A model generated the notes under the pieces. That model was not told the DNA's origin. It searched no databases and was given only the letters and a program-made list of their open reading frames with translations. 26,722 nt of DNA, from contig CAKTXH010000030.1 in NCBI GenBank assembly GCA_934630975.1, positions 1 through 26,722 of the forward strand, given 5' to 3'. The position numbers and the translations under genes are program-made. Shown here in pieces: positions 1 through 7,790 of the stretch. Within the stretch, counting starts at the first letter, position 1, and the number at the start of each line of letters is the position of its first letter. This stretch comes from an uncultured Clostridia bacterium. Its GTDB lineage: Bacteria; Bacillota; Clostridia; Christensenellales; Aristaeellaceae.

Positions 1-186
1 ACTTTCGGTTCAAATAAAAAAGTATGGTGGAAAGGTGCTTGCGGTCACGAATGGCAGACAAGCGTTAAGGCTCGTTCCAGTGGAGAAAAATGCCCTATAT
101 GTTCCGGTGCGAGAGTGATTGCAGGTATTAACGATTTGGCGACATTAGAGCCGTTACTGGCAAAGCAGTGGTCAAAAAAGAATACG
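1..186 (+). pseudogene. zinc-ribbon repeat protein fragment (DUF4379-like), cut at both ends
   Basis: Frame 1 is open from the first base and reads a treble-clef/zinc-ribbon repeat: V-W-W-K, then C-G-H-E-W, then C-P-I-C about 16 residues later, and finally N-D-L-A-T-L and a tryptophan near base 170. That spacing (CxxHxW...CPxC...NDLAT) is typical of the repeated zinc-ribbon domains of Bacillota proteins, often phage- or defence-associated. The gene starts before the window. Around base 185 the homology changes to ParB without a stop, so this is a chimeric junction and not a natural C-terminus. Function cannot be assigned from this piece. Confidence 0.6.
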
Positions 187-432
187 GTGGACAGCATTCG
201 TGAATACGGCGTGCTGGTTCCCGGCGATTGCGCGACCCGATCCGGAAGGCGGCTATGAGCTGATATCGGGGCATAGGCGTAAGCGCGGCTGTGAAATGGC
301 GGGGCTTCAAACCATGCCGGTCATCATTCGGGATTTGGACGATGATGCCGCCGTGCTGGTGATGGTCGATTCCAATATCCAGCGCGAGGAGCTTCTGCCG
401 AGTGAACGGGCGTTTGCCTATAGATAAGGAGC
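187..432 (+). pseudogene. ParB N-terminal domain fragment with a frameshift
   Basis: The translation contains the ParB/Srx nuclease-like core: V-D-S-I-R-E-Y-G-V-L-V-P, then A-I-A-R-P-D, G-Y-E-L-I-S-G-H-R-R, and further on V-D-S-N-I-Q-R-E followed by L-P-S-E-R-A-F-A-Y. The G-H-R-R motif is the CTP/DNA-contact signature of the family. The first part is in frame 1 and the rest in frame 2; an extra G near base 231 (in gttcccggcg) explains the shift. After F-A-Y the sequence leaves the family at about base 425 and stops at 425-427 (TAG/TAA region), so the HTH and C-terminal domains are missing. Such ParB proteins normally sit in conjugative elements or plasmid-like modules. This copy is non-functional. 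Confidence 0.7.
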
Positions 433-481
433 TTTGAGCGTATTGGAAATATGGTTTGTTTGAGAGCGGGAATAAACATCT

Positions 482-691
482 ATGGAGCGGCAGACCTTCA
501 ACCACATCCGCGCCGAGTTGCGCACGAGCGTCGGCGTATATCGCACGGCGGAACAGATTGCCGCAGACACTGGGCTTTCCAAGAAGACGATGCGGCGATA
601 TCTGAATTATTTCATCAGCATGGGGGAGGTCGAAAGTCAGATGGATGATTCCACCGGAGGTAGACCGCGGATCGAATATCAAAATCGTTGA
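482..691 (+). pseudogene. C-terminal HTH of a CitB/DcuR-family response regulator (5' truncated)
   Basis: The 69-aa reading frame matches the DNA-binding tail of CitB/DcuR-type response regulators: Y-R-T-A-E-Q-I-A, then G-L-S-K-K-T-M-R-R-Y-L-N-Y (the recognition helix region), then G-E-V-E and a final G-G-R-P-R-I-E-Y. No receiver domain precedes it. Bases 430-481 can be read as F-E-R and K-Y-G-L-F-E-S-G-N-K-H-L in other frames, which resembles the linker of this family, so frameshifts probably separate the remaining pieces. These regulators commonly control di- and tricarboxylate uptake, so the scrap may be the remains of a two-component system that once served the neighbouring tctCBA genes. 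That link is an inference. The ATG at 482 is only the first start in the surviving frame. Confidence 0.6.
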
Positions 692-724
692 AATAGACGC
701 CCGTAAATGGGCGAAAAGCGCATA

Positions 725-761
725 AAAAGGAGTTGTCTCACGAAAAGAGGCAACTCCTTTT
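725..761. terminator. bidirectional rho-independent terminator
   Basis: Arms at 725-739 and 747-761 form a 15-bp stem (one G-T pair) around a 7-base loop. A-rich and T-rich ends on both strands allow termination of the converging truncated regulator (+) and tctA (-). Confidence 0.85.
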
Positions 762-800
762 GGAGTGTGACGCTAGGAAACACGGCGCGACGAGAACGGC

Positions 801-2303
801 TCAGATCAACATATCGGAGTGAGTTTTCTTTTTCTTGTCACGGTAGTGGTTGATAACCGTCCAAACCAGTACGGCCAAGGCAATCAAAATAATGGTGCAC
901 GAAACCGGACGCTTAAAGAATACCAGTGGATTATTCAGGCTGGTTCGCAATGCTGTACGGAATTCTCGTTCGAACATACTTCCCAGAACCAGACCCAAGA
1001 CGGCGGGAGCAATCGGGTATTGTGCTTTCATCATCAGGTAGCCGAATAGACCCAACGCGATGGTCATCAGCACATCAAACATATTTGAGCGAAGCGCGTA
1101 AGAACCCACCAGAGAAAGCACAACCAGCGCTGCCGAAAGATAGTTGGTCGGTACGGCCAGCACCTTTGTAAAAATCTTAATGCCAAACATCTGAAGCAGC
1201 ACCATGAAAATTGTTGCAATCAGAAGCATGCAGAAAACGCCGACAATTACGTTGTATTTTTCCTTAAACATTGCCGGTCCCGGCGTTAGACCGTGGATCA
1301 TCAGACCGCCGAGCAAAACGGCTGTCGGGCTATCTCCGGGAATGCCCAGTGTGAGCAAAGGAATCAGTGCGCCTCCACAAACGGAGTTATTGGCGGCTTC
1401 AGACGCGATTACACCGTCTGGATTACCCTTGCCAAAGGTTTCCGGTTCTTTGGAAAAGCGTTTGGCTTGATCGTAGGCGATAAACGAAGCAATATTTCCG
1501 CCCGTCGCAGGAATAATTCCGATCATGGTTCCGATCAGACCGGAGCGAAGCAAATTCCATTTATGTTGCCACAGCTTTTTAGGTGACGGAACAAAATTTT
1601 TCAGTTTGACATCCACCTTCTCCGTTTCGTTTTTTTCCAAACAGCCTTTCAGAATCTGCGGAATGGAATACAAGCCGATCAGCGCCGGCATGGTAGAAAC
1701 GCCGGATAGCAGATTATAGTTGCCAAACGTAAAACGCAAATCACCCCAAATAGGATCGGTTCCAGCCATTGAAAGAACAATGCCGATCAGTCCTGCAATC
1801 AGGCCTTTTGTCATGGATTTGCCGGAAACTGTCGAAATAATCGTCAAACCAAAGAAGGCGAGTGCAGCATATTCTGGCGCGGAAAAACTGGTACACAACG
1901 CCGCCAGCTTTGGCGCAGCGAAAACCAGAATCGCCCAACTGACCAGCGAACCAACGCCGCTGGCAAAAGCGGCCCACCCTAACGCCTCAGCAGCTCTTCC
2001 GTTTTTCGACATGGGATATCCATCAAAAGTGGTCACTACTGCGGACGGCGTACCTGGTATGTTGAGCAGGATGCTGGCTACTGCGCCGCCGGCCATTCCG
2101 CCCACATAAGCACCAAGCATTGCGCCGATCGCTGGAACGGGCTCAAGCGTAAAGGTCATAGGAATCAACAGGGCGACGGCCATTGTGGCAGAAAGTCCAG
2201 GCAGAGAACCAAAGATCAGACCCATACAGGTTCCGGCCAATACCATGATCAAGGAAGTCGGATTGCAGACGGCAGAGAGCACATAATTTAAAACTTCATT
2301 CAT
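801..2303 (-). CDS. tctA: tripartite tricarboxylate transporter, large membrane subunit TctA
   Basis: This 500-aa, very hydrophobic protein is the large permease of a TctABC (TTT) secondary transporter, which takes up di- or tricarboxylates in a binding-protein-dependent, ion-coupled way. It shows the family signature near the N-terminus (G-L-I-F-G-S-L-P-G-L-S-A-T-M, residues 28-41), then N-I-P-G-T-P at 81-86 and many membrane spans to residue ~490, ending in a short Lys-rich tail. Length agrees with the family. An AAGGAGG site sits just upstream, and only 12 bases separate it from tctB, so the two are co-transcribed at the end of the glycerate-kinase operon. The substrate is not readable from sequence; the operon suggests glycerate or a related hydroxy acid. 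Confidence 0.95.
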   Translation of the reverse strand: MNEVLNYVLSAVCNPTSLIMVLAGTCMGLIFGSLPGLSATMAVALLIPMTFTLEPVPAIGAMLGAYVGGMAGGAVASILLNIPGTPSAVVTTFDGYPMSKNGRAAEALGWAAFASGVGSLVSWAILVFAAPKLAALCTSFSAPEYAALAFFGLTIISTVSGKSMTKGLIAGLIGIVLSMAGTDPIWGDLRFTFGNYNLLSGVSTMPALIGLYSIPQILKGCLEKNETEKVDVKLKNFVPSPKKLWQHKWNLLRSGLIGTMIGIIPATGGNIASFIAYDQAKRFSKEPETFGKGNPDGVIASEAANNSVCGGALIPLLTLGIPGDSPTAVLLGGLMIHGLTPGPAMFKEKYNVIVGVFCMLLIATIFMVLLQMFGIKIFTKVLAVPTNYLSAALVVLSLVGSYALRSNMFDVLMTIALGLFGYLMMKAQYPIAPAVLGLVLGSMFEREFRTALRTSLNNPLVFFKRPVSCTIILIALAVLVWTVINHYRDKKKKTHSDMLI

Positions 2304-2315
2304 TCCGTTGCCTCC

Positions 2316-2813
2316 TTAGTTTAGAATCATATCCAGAATCGGTTCCGGAAATGACACGTTAAAGCACAAGCCGAAAACCGCATAAACGACAATAGCGTAC
2401 AAAATGGAAAGGAGAGCAGCTTTTTTCCACGAGAAGGAGGTGTCCAGCAGCATACTTTCCACGAAAAAGAAAATAAGAGTGCTAACGAAAAAACCAATCA
2501 CATTCCACATTGCTGCATAGACAACGATCAGCAGGATGGTCACGATAATTTTCGTCGCCTGTCCCTTTTGAGAAGCCGAAGGGGCTGACGTCATTTCCTT
2601 TTTCAGCTTCCGATACGTTATTATTCCTCGGATTAAGGTTACCGCGCAAAGGAACATCATCAAATATAGGATAATCTTAGGAAACGTCATGGATTGCATA
2701 CCTTGCACATTGGTTCTCGCCTTTGTGTGATAGGCAATATATTGCAAATAGCTGGCGAGGCCAAGCATCAGACCTGTGACTGCCATTTCTATTCGCTGCT
2801 TTTTCAAATCCAT
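2316..2813 (-). CDS. tctB: tripartite tricarboxylate transporter, small membrane subunit TctB
   Basis: A 165-aa protein with four predicted membrane spans and the gene position of TctB, the poorly conserved small subunit that pairs with TctA. The start is chosen at the ATG at 2811-2813 (M-D-L-K-K-Q-R), which has a good AAGGAG site about 9 bases upstream. A longer frame reaching 2933 would overlap the tctC 3' end and translate the intergenic hairpin, so it is unlikely. A charged loop rich in Lys and Ser separates spans 2 and 3. It lies directly downstream of a terminator-like hairpin, which should lower its expression relative to tctC. Confidence 0.9.
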   Translation of the reverse strand: MDLKKQRIEMAVTGLMLGLASYLQYIAYHTKARTNVQGMQSMTFPKIILYLMMFLCAVTLIRGIITYRKLKKEMTSAPSASQKGQATKIIVTILLIVVYAAMWNVIGFFVSTLIFFFVESMLLDTSFSWKKAALLSILYAIVVYAVFGLCFNVSFPEPILDMILN

Positions 2814-2840
2814 ACCTTCAGCTCCTTCATTTTCAGGAAA

Positions 2841-2875
2841 GAAAACGCCGTCCTCCCGTTTCCGAAAGGACGGCG
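2841..2875 (-). terminator. partial terminator/attenuator between tctC and tctB
   Basis: On the minus strand a 9-bp GC-rich stem (arms 2867-2875 and 2846-2854) is followed by TTTTCTTT. It lies in the 94-base gap between the tctC stop and the tctB start, in the direction of transcription. Intercistronic hairpins of this sort commonly give a molar excess of the binding protein over membrane subunits. Confidence 0.7.
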
Positions 2876-2907
2876 CGGGAAACTTGTCGCTAATGACGCT
2901 GTAGCGC

Positions 2908-3882
2908 TTACTGGAAAATCTTCTGTGCGGCAACGCTCAGACCATCATAAATGCTTTGAATGTACGTATCCAATTCTTCTCCGTTTATCGGAGCACTGAC
3001 GAAGGAACGTTCCTTCGCGACAGCTTGCCATTGTTCGGAAGACAAGACAGTCTGGAACATCTCCGCCAATTTGGCACGAACATCCTCGCTAACACCGCTC
3101 GGCGCCGCAAGATAGGAGATCATGGCGATATCGCCATACTTGAAAATGTCGTAGCCGAGTTCTGCGAAAGTCGGTACATCCGGGTACAGTTCAACGCGAT
3201 CTCTGGTAAAGAACGCCACGATTTCTACTTCACCGCTCTGAACCTGGCTCAAGCAGTCCGCAGGCTTCATACAGCCCGCCTCAATATGACCGCCAATGAT
3301 CTCCGTCAATACACGGGAAGCGCCATCATACGGAATATTATTGAACTGAATCCCCGCTTCTTCGCACAGCACACCGATACAGGCCTGATTCGCATTGTTG
3401 TTGCCTGCCTGAGAAATAATGACCTCGCCGGGACGCGCCTTAGCGTCATCGAGCAAATCCTGAATGGAAGAATATTTTCCGCCGTTTTTTGCGGATTTCA
3501 CGACCACACACAGCGGATCTTCACTCAGAGATGTGATATTGGTAAACATCTCTGGCATAATCGGAACCTGTCCCTGAGCGGCAAGCGCGATATACGAGCT
3601 GGTCACCAGGCTAAGGGTGTAACCGTCGTTCTTGGAAGTCATTGCCTGCGTGATGCCAGTAACGGAACCGCCGCCTGCAACATCCTCCACAACGATATTC
3701 ACATCCAGTAATTCCTTAAAAATGGGCTGAAGGGAACGCGCCATCAGGTCGGTTGCACCGCCTGCACTGAAAGGAACGATAATCGTGATTTCCTTTTTAG
3801 GAAAATCGCTTTGGGCAAAACCGGCCGCAGTTAGCGCAGCAACGAGTAGGATGGAGACCAACAGGCATACGATTTTCTTCAT
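2908..3882 (-). CDS. tctC: tripartite tricarboxylate transporter substrate-binding protein TctC
   Basis: This 324-aa protein has a classical Sec signal peptide (M-K-K-I then a hydrophobic stretch ending at A-A-G-F-A-Q, about residue 24) and no lipobox cysteine. The mature part begins with P-K-K-E-I-T-I-I-V-P-F, followed by A-G-G-A-T-D, the ligand-loop signature of the Bug/TctC family. It delivers a carboxylate ligand to TctAB outside the membrane. The start at 3880-3882 is preferred because an AAGGAGG box lies 8 bases upstream at 3891-3897; the longer frame to 3906 would place this box inside the gene. It follows the enolase-like gene by 53 bases and precedes tctB across a terminator-like hairpin. 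The ligand is not determinable here. Confidence 0.93.
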   Translation of the reverse strand: MKKIVCLLVSILLVAALTAAGFAQSDFPKKEITIIVPFSAGGATDLMARSLQPIFKELLDVNIVVEDVAGGGSVTGITQAMTSKNDGYTLSLVTSSYIALAAQGQVPIMPEMFTNITSLSEDPLCVVVKSAKNGGKYSSIQDLLDDAKARPGEVIISQAGNNNANQACIGVLCEEAGIQFNNIPYDGASRVLTEIIGGHIEAGCMKPADCLSQVQSGEVEIVAFFTRDRVELYPDVPTFAELGYDIFKYGDIAMISYLAAPSGVSEDVRAKLAEMFQTVLSSEQWQAVAKERSFVSAPINGEELDTYIQSIYDGLSVAAQKIFQ

Positions 3883-3903
3883 GTTTTTTTCCTCCTTATT
3901 TTT

Positions 3904-3955
3904 CACGCTGTATTCGCTCAGCGTGCATTATACGATCAAATTACGGCGCTCATAA
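3904..3955 (-). promoter_or_regulatory. intercistronic hairpin and possible internal promoter ahead of tctC
   Basis: Between the enolase-like gene and tctC, a 7-bp hairpin (arms 3904-3910 and 3919-3925) lies just 5' of the tctC ribosome site; it has no T-run, so it may act as an mRNA-stabilising or processing site. Overlapping the end of the enolase-like gene, the minus strand reads TTATGA-17 bases-TATAAT (-10 at 3927-3932), which could be a weak internal promoter. Both are inferences. Confidence 0.35.
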
Positions 3956-5174
3956 GGTCATCTTCAATGCGCATCAGTCGGTTGTATTTTCCGTTTCGCT
4001 CTCCTCGAACCGGCGAACCGAGTTTCATTTGCTTTGCTCCGACTGCAACGGCCAGATCCGCTTGGAACGTGTCGTTTGTTTCGCCAGAACGAAGAGAAGC
4101 CGTAATTTCAAATCGGTTGTTTTTCGCCATCGCCGCTGTCTTCAACGCCTCGCTCACTGTGCCGATTTGATTCACTTTCAGCAACAATGTATTGGCTGCC
4201 TTTTTTTCAATACCCATTTTAAGTCGCTCGTCATTAGTCGCAAACAGATCGTCGCCGACAATTTGTTTCTCAGGCAAAAGCGACGTCAGCTGTGAAAAGT
4301 GGAGCCAATCGTCTTCGTGGAAAGCATCCTCGATGTAAAGCAGTGGGTAATTGCGGCAGAGCTGCTGATAATATTCGATCAGCTTTTCAGCCTCCATGCA
4401 ACCGCTTTTCATATTATAGCAGGATTTTTGAGCGTCAAATAATTCGTTGGCCGCCACATCCAGCCCCAGAAAAACGTGCTTTTCACATCCGACCTGCCTT
4501 GCAACAGACAGCATGGTTTCGAATGCTTCCTCCGTGCTGCTCATCGACGGCGCAAGTGCGCCTCCGTCTTCGGCAATCACACCGTATTTTTCTGCACAGC
4601 GTTTTTGCAACAGAGCGCGCATGTCGCTGATGGCCTCCACCTGATCGTGAAAGGAGGAAAAACCGTCAAGCACATACAGATAATCTTCAAATTCCAATCC
4701 AGAAGGGGAGAAGGCACCGCCGGAAATTACCGTAGACATTACGTTAGGCAATCTCGTTGCACTTAAACCACCCAAATAGCGATACAGCGGCAGCCCAAGC
4801 GCCAGCGCACCTGCTCGTGCGGCTGCCAGCGAAACCCCTAAAATAGCGTTACCACCCAGACGACTTTTTTGCTTTGTGCCGTCCAATTCAATCAGCCTTC
4901 GGTCAATTTTTCGCTGATCGGTGACATCCATTCCGATGACGGCAGGAGCCAGGATCTGATTGACATTTTCAACCGCCTTTCGAGTTCCCTTCCCATGGTA
5001 ACGACTTCCGCCGTCGTAAATTTCGAGTGCCTCGTATTTTCCCGTCGATGTGCCGCTCGGAACGGATGCGGCAACCGTCAAACCGTTCGTACAGGTCATT
5101 TCAACCTCAACGGTCGGCTTTCCTCGCGAATTCAAGATCTCCCGGGCATAGACCTGTTCTATTTTAACGCTCAC
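3936..5174 (-). CDS. enolase-family protein with altered active site
   Basis: The 412-aa protein is clearly an enolase homologue (2-phosphoglycerate to phosphoenolpyruvate, Mg-dependent), slightly shorter than the usual ~430 aa. Conserved parts are I-L-N-S-R-G (13-18), the S-G-T-S-T-G loop (40-45), L-D-G-T (97-100), N-A-I-L-G-V-S (109-115), metal ligands D239, E282 and D308, catalytic base K333, phosphate-site R362-S363, and K384. By comparison with yeast numbering, His159 is F155, Glu168 is D164, the general acid Glu211 falls at D203 (reads E-D-G-G instead of D-E-G-G), and His373 is L361. It starts with GTG and overlaps the upstream kinase stop by 4 bases, showing tight co-expression. It may be a dedicated enolase for glycerate catabolism or may have a changed reaction. 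Confidence 0.85.
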   Translation of the reverse strand: MSVKIEQVYAREILNSRGKPTVEVEMTCTNGLTVAASVPSGTSTGKYEALEIYDGGSRYHGKGTRKAVENVNQILAPAVIGMDVTDQRKIDRRLIELDGTKQKSRLGGNAILGVSLAAARAGALALGLPLYRYLGGLSATRLPNVMSTVISGGAFSPSGLEFEDYLYVLDGFSSFHDQVEAISDMRALLQKRCAEKYGVIAEDGGALAPSMSSTEEAFETMLSVARQVGCEKHVFLGLDVAANELFDAQKSCYNMKSGCMEAEKLIEYYQQLCRNYPLLYIEDAFHEDDWLHFSQLTSLLPEKQIVGDDLFATNDERLKMGIEKKAANTLLLKVNQIGTVSEALKTAAMAKNNRFEITASLRSGETNDTFQADLAVAVGAKQMKLGSPVRGERNGKYNRLMRIEDDLMSAVI

Positions 5175-6553
5175 GATTCATTCTCCTTTTTCTCAATCAC
5201 GACAACCCGGAAATTCATGATGTTAGTTCCGGTGTGTCCCGTTATCAACGCGTCGTTCAGTTGAAGCAGCGCTGTTGACGAATCATGCCGCCCCAGCATC
5301 TCCCAGAGATTAAGTCCCAATTCACAAGCTCTTTCAAACGTTTGATTATCCGATATGCCTCCGGCAATGTCACTCGGACCATCCGTACCGTCGCTGTCCA
5401 TTGACAAGCACACCGTCGGGCTTTGCGCATGGAGTTTAAGCGGATAGCCCAGTGCCGTTTCTTGATTGGGGCCACCAGCGCCGCATGGCCCATGAATGGT
5501 GACGGTGGTTTCTCCCGCAGAAATGATGGCGCAGGGGGCGGCAAAAGGACGCCCAGTTTTCGTAACTTCGTTAGCAATGCCAGAGAAAAATATACCCAAA
5601 TTACAGGCGTCGCCTTCCAATGCTGTGGAAAGCACATACGGGGTATAGCCCAATTCCTTGGCTTTATTGGCTGCAGCTACACAGGTGGAACGTGGGTCTG
5701 CTACACTATGGATATATGCTCGCGTATTAGTCAGCTTCTTAGGCGTTTCCATTTCGGGATGTGCCAGCCCTTCGAGCAGATGCTCGCGAATCGACGCTGG
5801 CGCTTCATCCCAAATCGCATATTCCTTCATCATGTCGATAGCGTCTTGGAATGTCGTCGGATCAGCCAGACTTAAATCTGGCCATGGCATGTCGGGCGGC
5901 GCCGTATCCAGAGTCAGTGTATGGATTTCCGCCGGTTTCGCATATTCGACCAAGTGGCCGCCTTTCATTTTGCACAAATGCTTGCGCACAGCGTTCATCT
6001 TTCCAATGCTTGCGCCGCTCTTGAGCAAGGCATCGTTGATTTTTCTTAAATCCTCCAATGTAATCCGGCCACATGGGAGATTCATCATCGCCGAGGAACC
6101 ACCTGTAATGGGGGCAAAAATCAGATCCCTTTCTCCTGCTTTCTGAAGGATGGATAGAATCTTTTTCGCGCCGTCGATTCCGGCTTGATCCGGAAGTGGA
6201 TGCCCTGATTCGATGATTTCAATCCGTTTCAACCTGCGCGTATCGCCCTTTTTGACCAACACGATACCTTCGTCGATCAGATCGCCCAGTTTTTCCTCTA
6301 GAGCTTGGGCAATCGGATAAGCTCCTTTTCCGACGCCTACAACATAGATATGATCAATTTCTCGGAGGAAAATTGTTCTTTCTCCGATTGAGATGGATTC
6401 GGGTGTTCGCCGAATGAGTCGCAGTGTTTCGTGATACGGAATGGCACGTTGAATGGCTGCCTCCGCGATATCCAACGCCACCTTCCGGGTTTTTGTCTCC
6501 CCGTGAGAAAGTAACATGTCATAATTTTTGATAATGTGTTCGGATTGCGCCAT
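5171..6553 (-). CDS. glycerate 2-kinase (GckA/TtuD type, DUF4147-MOFRL)
   Basis: This 460-aa protein belongs to the MOFRL-type glycerate kinases, which phosphorylate D-glycerate to 2-phosphoglycerate with ATP in the cytoplasm. Visible motifs are V-V-G-V-G-K-G-A (71-78), S-G-H-P-L-P-D (116-122), G-G-S-S-A-M-M (151-157), N-A-V-R-K-H-L with K-G-G-H-L (187-201), A-G-E-T-T-V-T near residue 350, D-G-T-D-G-P-S-D, and the C-terminal T-G-H-T-G-T-N. It is the first gene of the operon, with a GGAAGGAAG ribosome site and a sigma-A-like promoter 38-66 bases upstream. Its product is the natural substrate of enolase, encoded next and overlapping by GTGA, so the pair forms a short route from glycerate to phosphoenolpyruvate. 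Confidence 0.92.
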   Translation of the reverse strand: MAQSEHIIKNYDMLLSHGETKTRKVALDIAEAAIQRAIPYHETLRLIRRTPESISIGERTIFLREIDHIYVVGVGKGAYPIAQALEEKLGDLIDEGIVLVKKGDTRRLKRIEIIESGHPLPDQAGIDGAKKILSILQKAGERDLIFAPITGGSSAMMNLPCGRITLEDLRKINDALLKSGASIGKMNAVRKHLCKMKGGHLVEYAKPAEIHTLTLDTAPPDMPWPDLSLADPTTFQDAIDMMKEYAIWDEAPASIREHLLEGLAHPEMETPKKLTNTRAYIHSVADPRSTCVAAANKAKELGYTPYVLSTALEGDACNLGIFFSGIANEVTKTGRPFAAPCAIISAGETTVTIHGPCGAGGPNQETALGYPLKLHAQSPTVCLSMDSDGTDGPSDIAGGISDNQTFERACELGLNLWEMLGRHDSSTALLQLNDALITGHTGTNIMNFRVVVIEKKENES

Positions 6554-6585
6554 TTTTTACTTCCTTTCCTTTTCTTTTTACTTTA

Positions 6586-6619
6586 TTAGAATTCTAACAT
6601 TTTAGTTTTGGAATGTCAA
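6586..6619 (-). promoter_or_regulatory. promoter of the glycerate kinase operon with overlapping palindrome
   Basis: On the minus strand TTGACA (6614-6619) is separated by exactly 17 bases from TAGAAT (6591-6596). The -10 lies inside the perfect 12-bp palindrome TTAGAATTCTAA (6586-6597), a plausible operator for the divergently encoded GntR-type regulator. A related TAGAATGTTAG occurs at 6762-6772 in front of the regulator. Confidence 0.75.
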
Positions 6620-6727
6620 GACGTTGTGAACAAATTTTCGCCATTTTTTTTATTCGCTCTTTTCCGAGTGCTCGTGTGTGCCTGCTCCCCGTTTTACAAT
6701 GAATATTTACATATTTGACAGATGACC

Positions 6728-6756
6728 TTTCTTTTTTCGCTCAAATCATGTATAAT
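6728..6756 (+). promoter_or_regulatory. probable promoter of the GntR regulator
   Basis: A perfect TATAAT (6751-6756) lies 45 bases before the start codon. The -35 is weak (TTTCTT at 6728-6733 for 17-base spacing; a TTGACA at 6715-6720 is too distant at 30 bases). A weak -35 would suit an autoregulated gene. Confidence 0.5.
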
Positions 6757-6801
6757 AAAGTAGAATGTTAGTTTATCTCTAAAACCAAAGGTGGTGCAAT
6801 C

Positions 6802-7458
6802 ATGCTCGATAATCGGACAATCGGTGATTCCGTCTATGAAAAGATCAAATACGATATCGTTCATTTAACGCTGAAGCCGGGAGAGAAGCTTTCCGAAGCT
6901 TCCCTCGCGGAGAAATATGGCATTAGTAAGGCGCCCATTCGCGTCGCTTTGCGCAAATTGCAGGAAGAAGGCTTAATTGTCATTCGCCCACAAAGCGGGA
7001 GTATTGTTTCGCCAATTTCCATTTCTCGTGCCGTCAATATCATTGATATTCGACTTTTATTAGAGCCTTATGCTGCGGCACATGCCGTACAAAACCTTAC
7101 CAAAGAAGATTTACGCTACCTAGAAGAACGCTTCAAACTTCTGGATATCATGGTGCCGGGTTCAGAGGAGAGGAGTCAATTCATCTCCAAGGTCGACATT
7201 GAGCTGCACGGCCTGATTCAGGATCGTAGTGGTAACCCGATGATTCGAGAGATTCTCAGTCGATATGCCTCTGAAATCCAGCGAATCCGTAGAGCCAATA
7301 TCGAGTGGAGAAACCGAATGGGGCCTTCCGAACAGGAAATGCGTTATATTTTTGCGGCGATCACGCAGCGCGATGCCGAAAAAGCAGCGGAAGCCATGAG
7401 GATTCACCTGAACAATATCCGAACGGCGCTTCTGAATTTGCCCAATCAGTCAGAATAA
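6802..7458 (+). CDS. GntR-family transcriptional regulator, FCD (FadR) subfamily
   Basis: The 218-aa protein has an N-terminal winged helix-turn-helix (residues ~8-72: Y-E-K-I-K, L-K-P-G-E-K-L-S-E, L-A-E-K-Y-G-I-S-K-A-P-I-R, then L-Q-E-E-G-L-I) and a C-terminal all-helical FCD ligand domain (about 80-212) with the Asp/His metal-binding pattern (D-I-R-L-L-L-E, D-I-E-L-H, H-L near the end). Such proteins respond to small organic acids. It is divergent from the glycerate kinase-enolase-TctCBA operon with a 248-base shared regulatory region, so local control of that operon is the natural inference. Start ATG has an AAAGGTGG site. Confidence 0.88.
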   Translation: MLDNRTIGDSVYEKIKYDIVHLTLKPGEKLSEASLAEKYGISKAPIRVALRKLQEEGLIVIRPQSGSIVSPISISRAVNIIDIRLLLEPYAAAHAVQNLTKEDLRYLEERFKLLDIMVPGSEERSQFISKVDIELHGLIQDRSGNPMIREILSRYASEIQRIRRANIEWRNRMGPSEQEMRYIFAAITQRDAEKAAEAMRIHLNNIRTALLNLPNQSE

Positions 7459-7599
7459 GTATGGAGTCTTCATTTTAGAGTCTATTCCGACTTTTGTGTA
7501 AACGTAGGAGTCAGAAAAAATCATAGTGCTATGAGACGGTGAACAGAGCAATCAGTTCGCCGCCGTGACTGTTGCAAAAGAGAAATCCAACCGATTGTC
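7459..7599. other. intergenic stretch, nothing recognised
   Basis: Between the regulator stop and its terminator no coding potential or clear structure was found. Together with 7637-7700 it separates the regulator from the flavoprotein promoter. Confidence 0.5.
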
Positions 7600-7636
7600 A
7601 GGGATTGTCAAGCTAAAAACTTGGCAGTCCCTTTTT
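7600..7636 (+). terminator. rho-independent terminator of the GntR gene
   Basis: A 13-bp stem (7600-7612 with 7620-7632, two G-T pairs), 7-base loop, then TTTTT. Confidence 0.85.
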
Positions 7637-7700
7637 GCGTTGTACATCCGTTACAAACAAGTTATCCACGGGTGAACTTTCATTTTTCTTGAATATCGTC

Positions 7701-7761
7701 TTGACAAATCCTTGTCACTGAGCTATTATACTAGACGGTCGTATAGTAGACGATCGTCTAC
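7701..7761 (+). promoter_or_regulatory. strong promoter with two TetR-like operator palindromes
   Basis: TTGACA (7701-7706), 17 bases, TATTAT (7724-7729). Immediately downstream are an imperfect palindrome TAGACGGTCGTATA (7732-7745) and a perfect 16-bp palindrome GTAGACGATCGTCTAC (7746-7761), with centres 15 bp apart. Bound repressor would block promoter clearance. The TetR regulator encoded just after the controlled gene is the obvious candidate ligand sensor. The TAGAC...GTCTA form resembles operators of LmrA/QdoR-type TetR proteins. Confidence 0.8.
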
Positions 7762-7790
7762 AAGGCAAATGGAAATAGGAGGAAAGACGT

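Noticed and set aside
7662..7670. TTATCCACG, a DnaA-box-like sequence
   Set aside because: Single occurrence with no clustered boxes or AT-rich unwinding element; chance match is likely.
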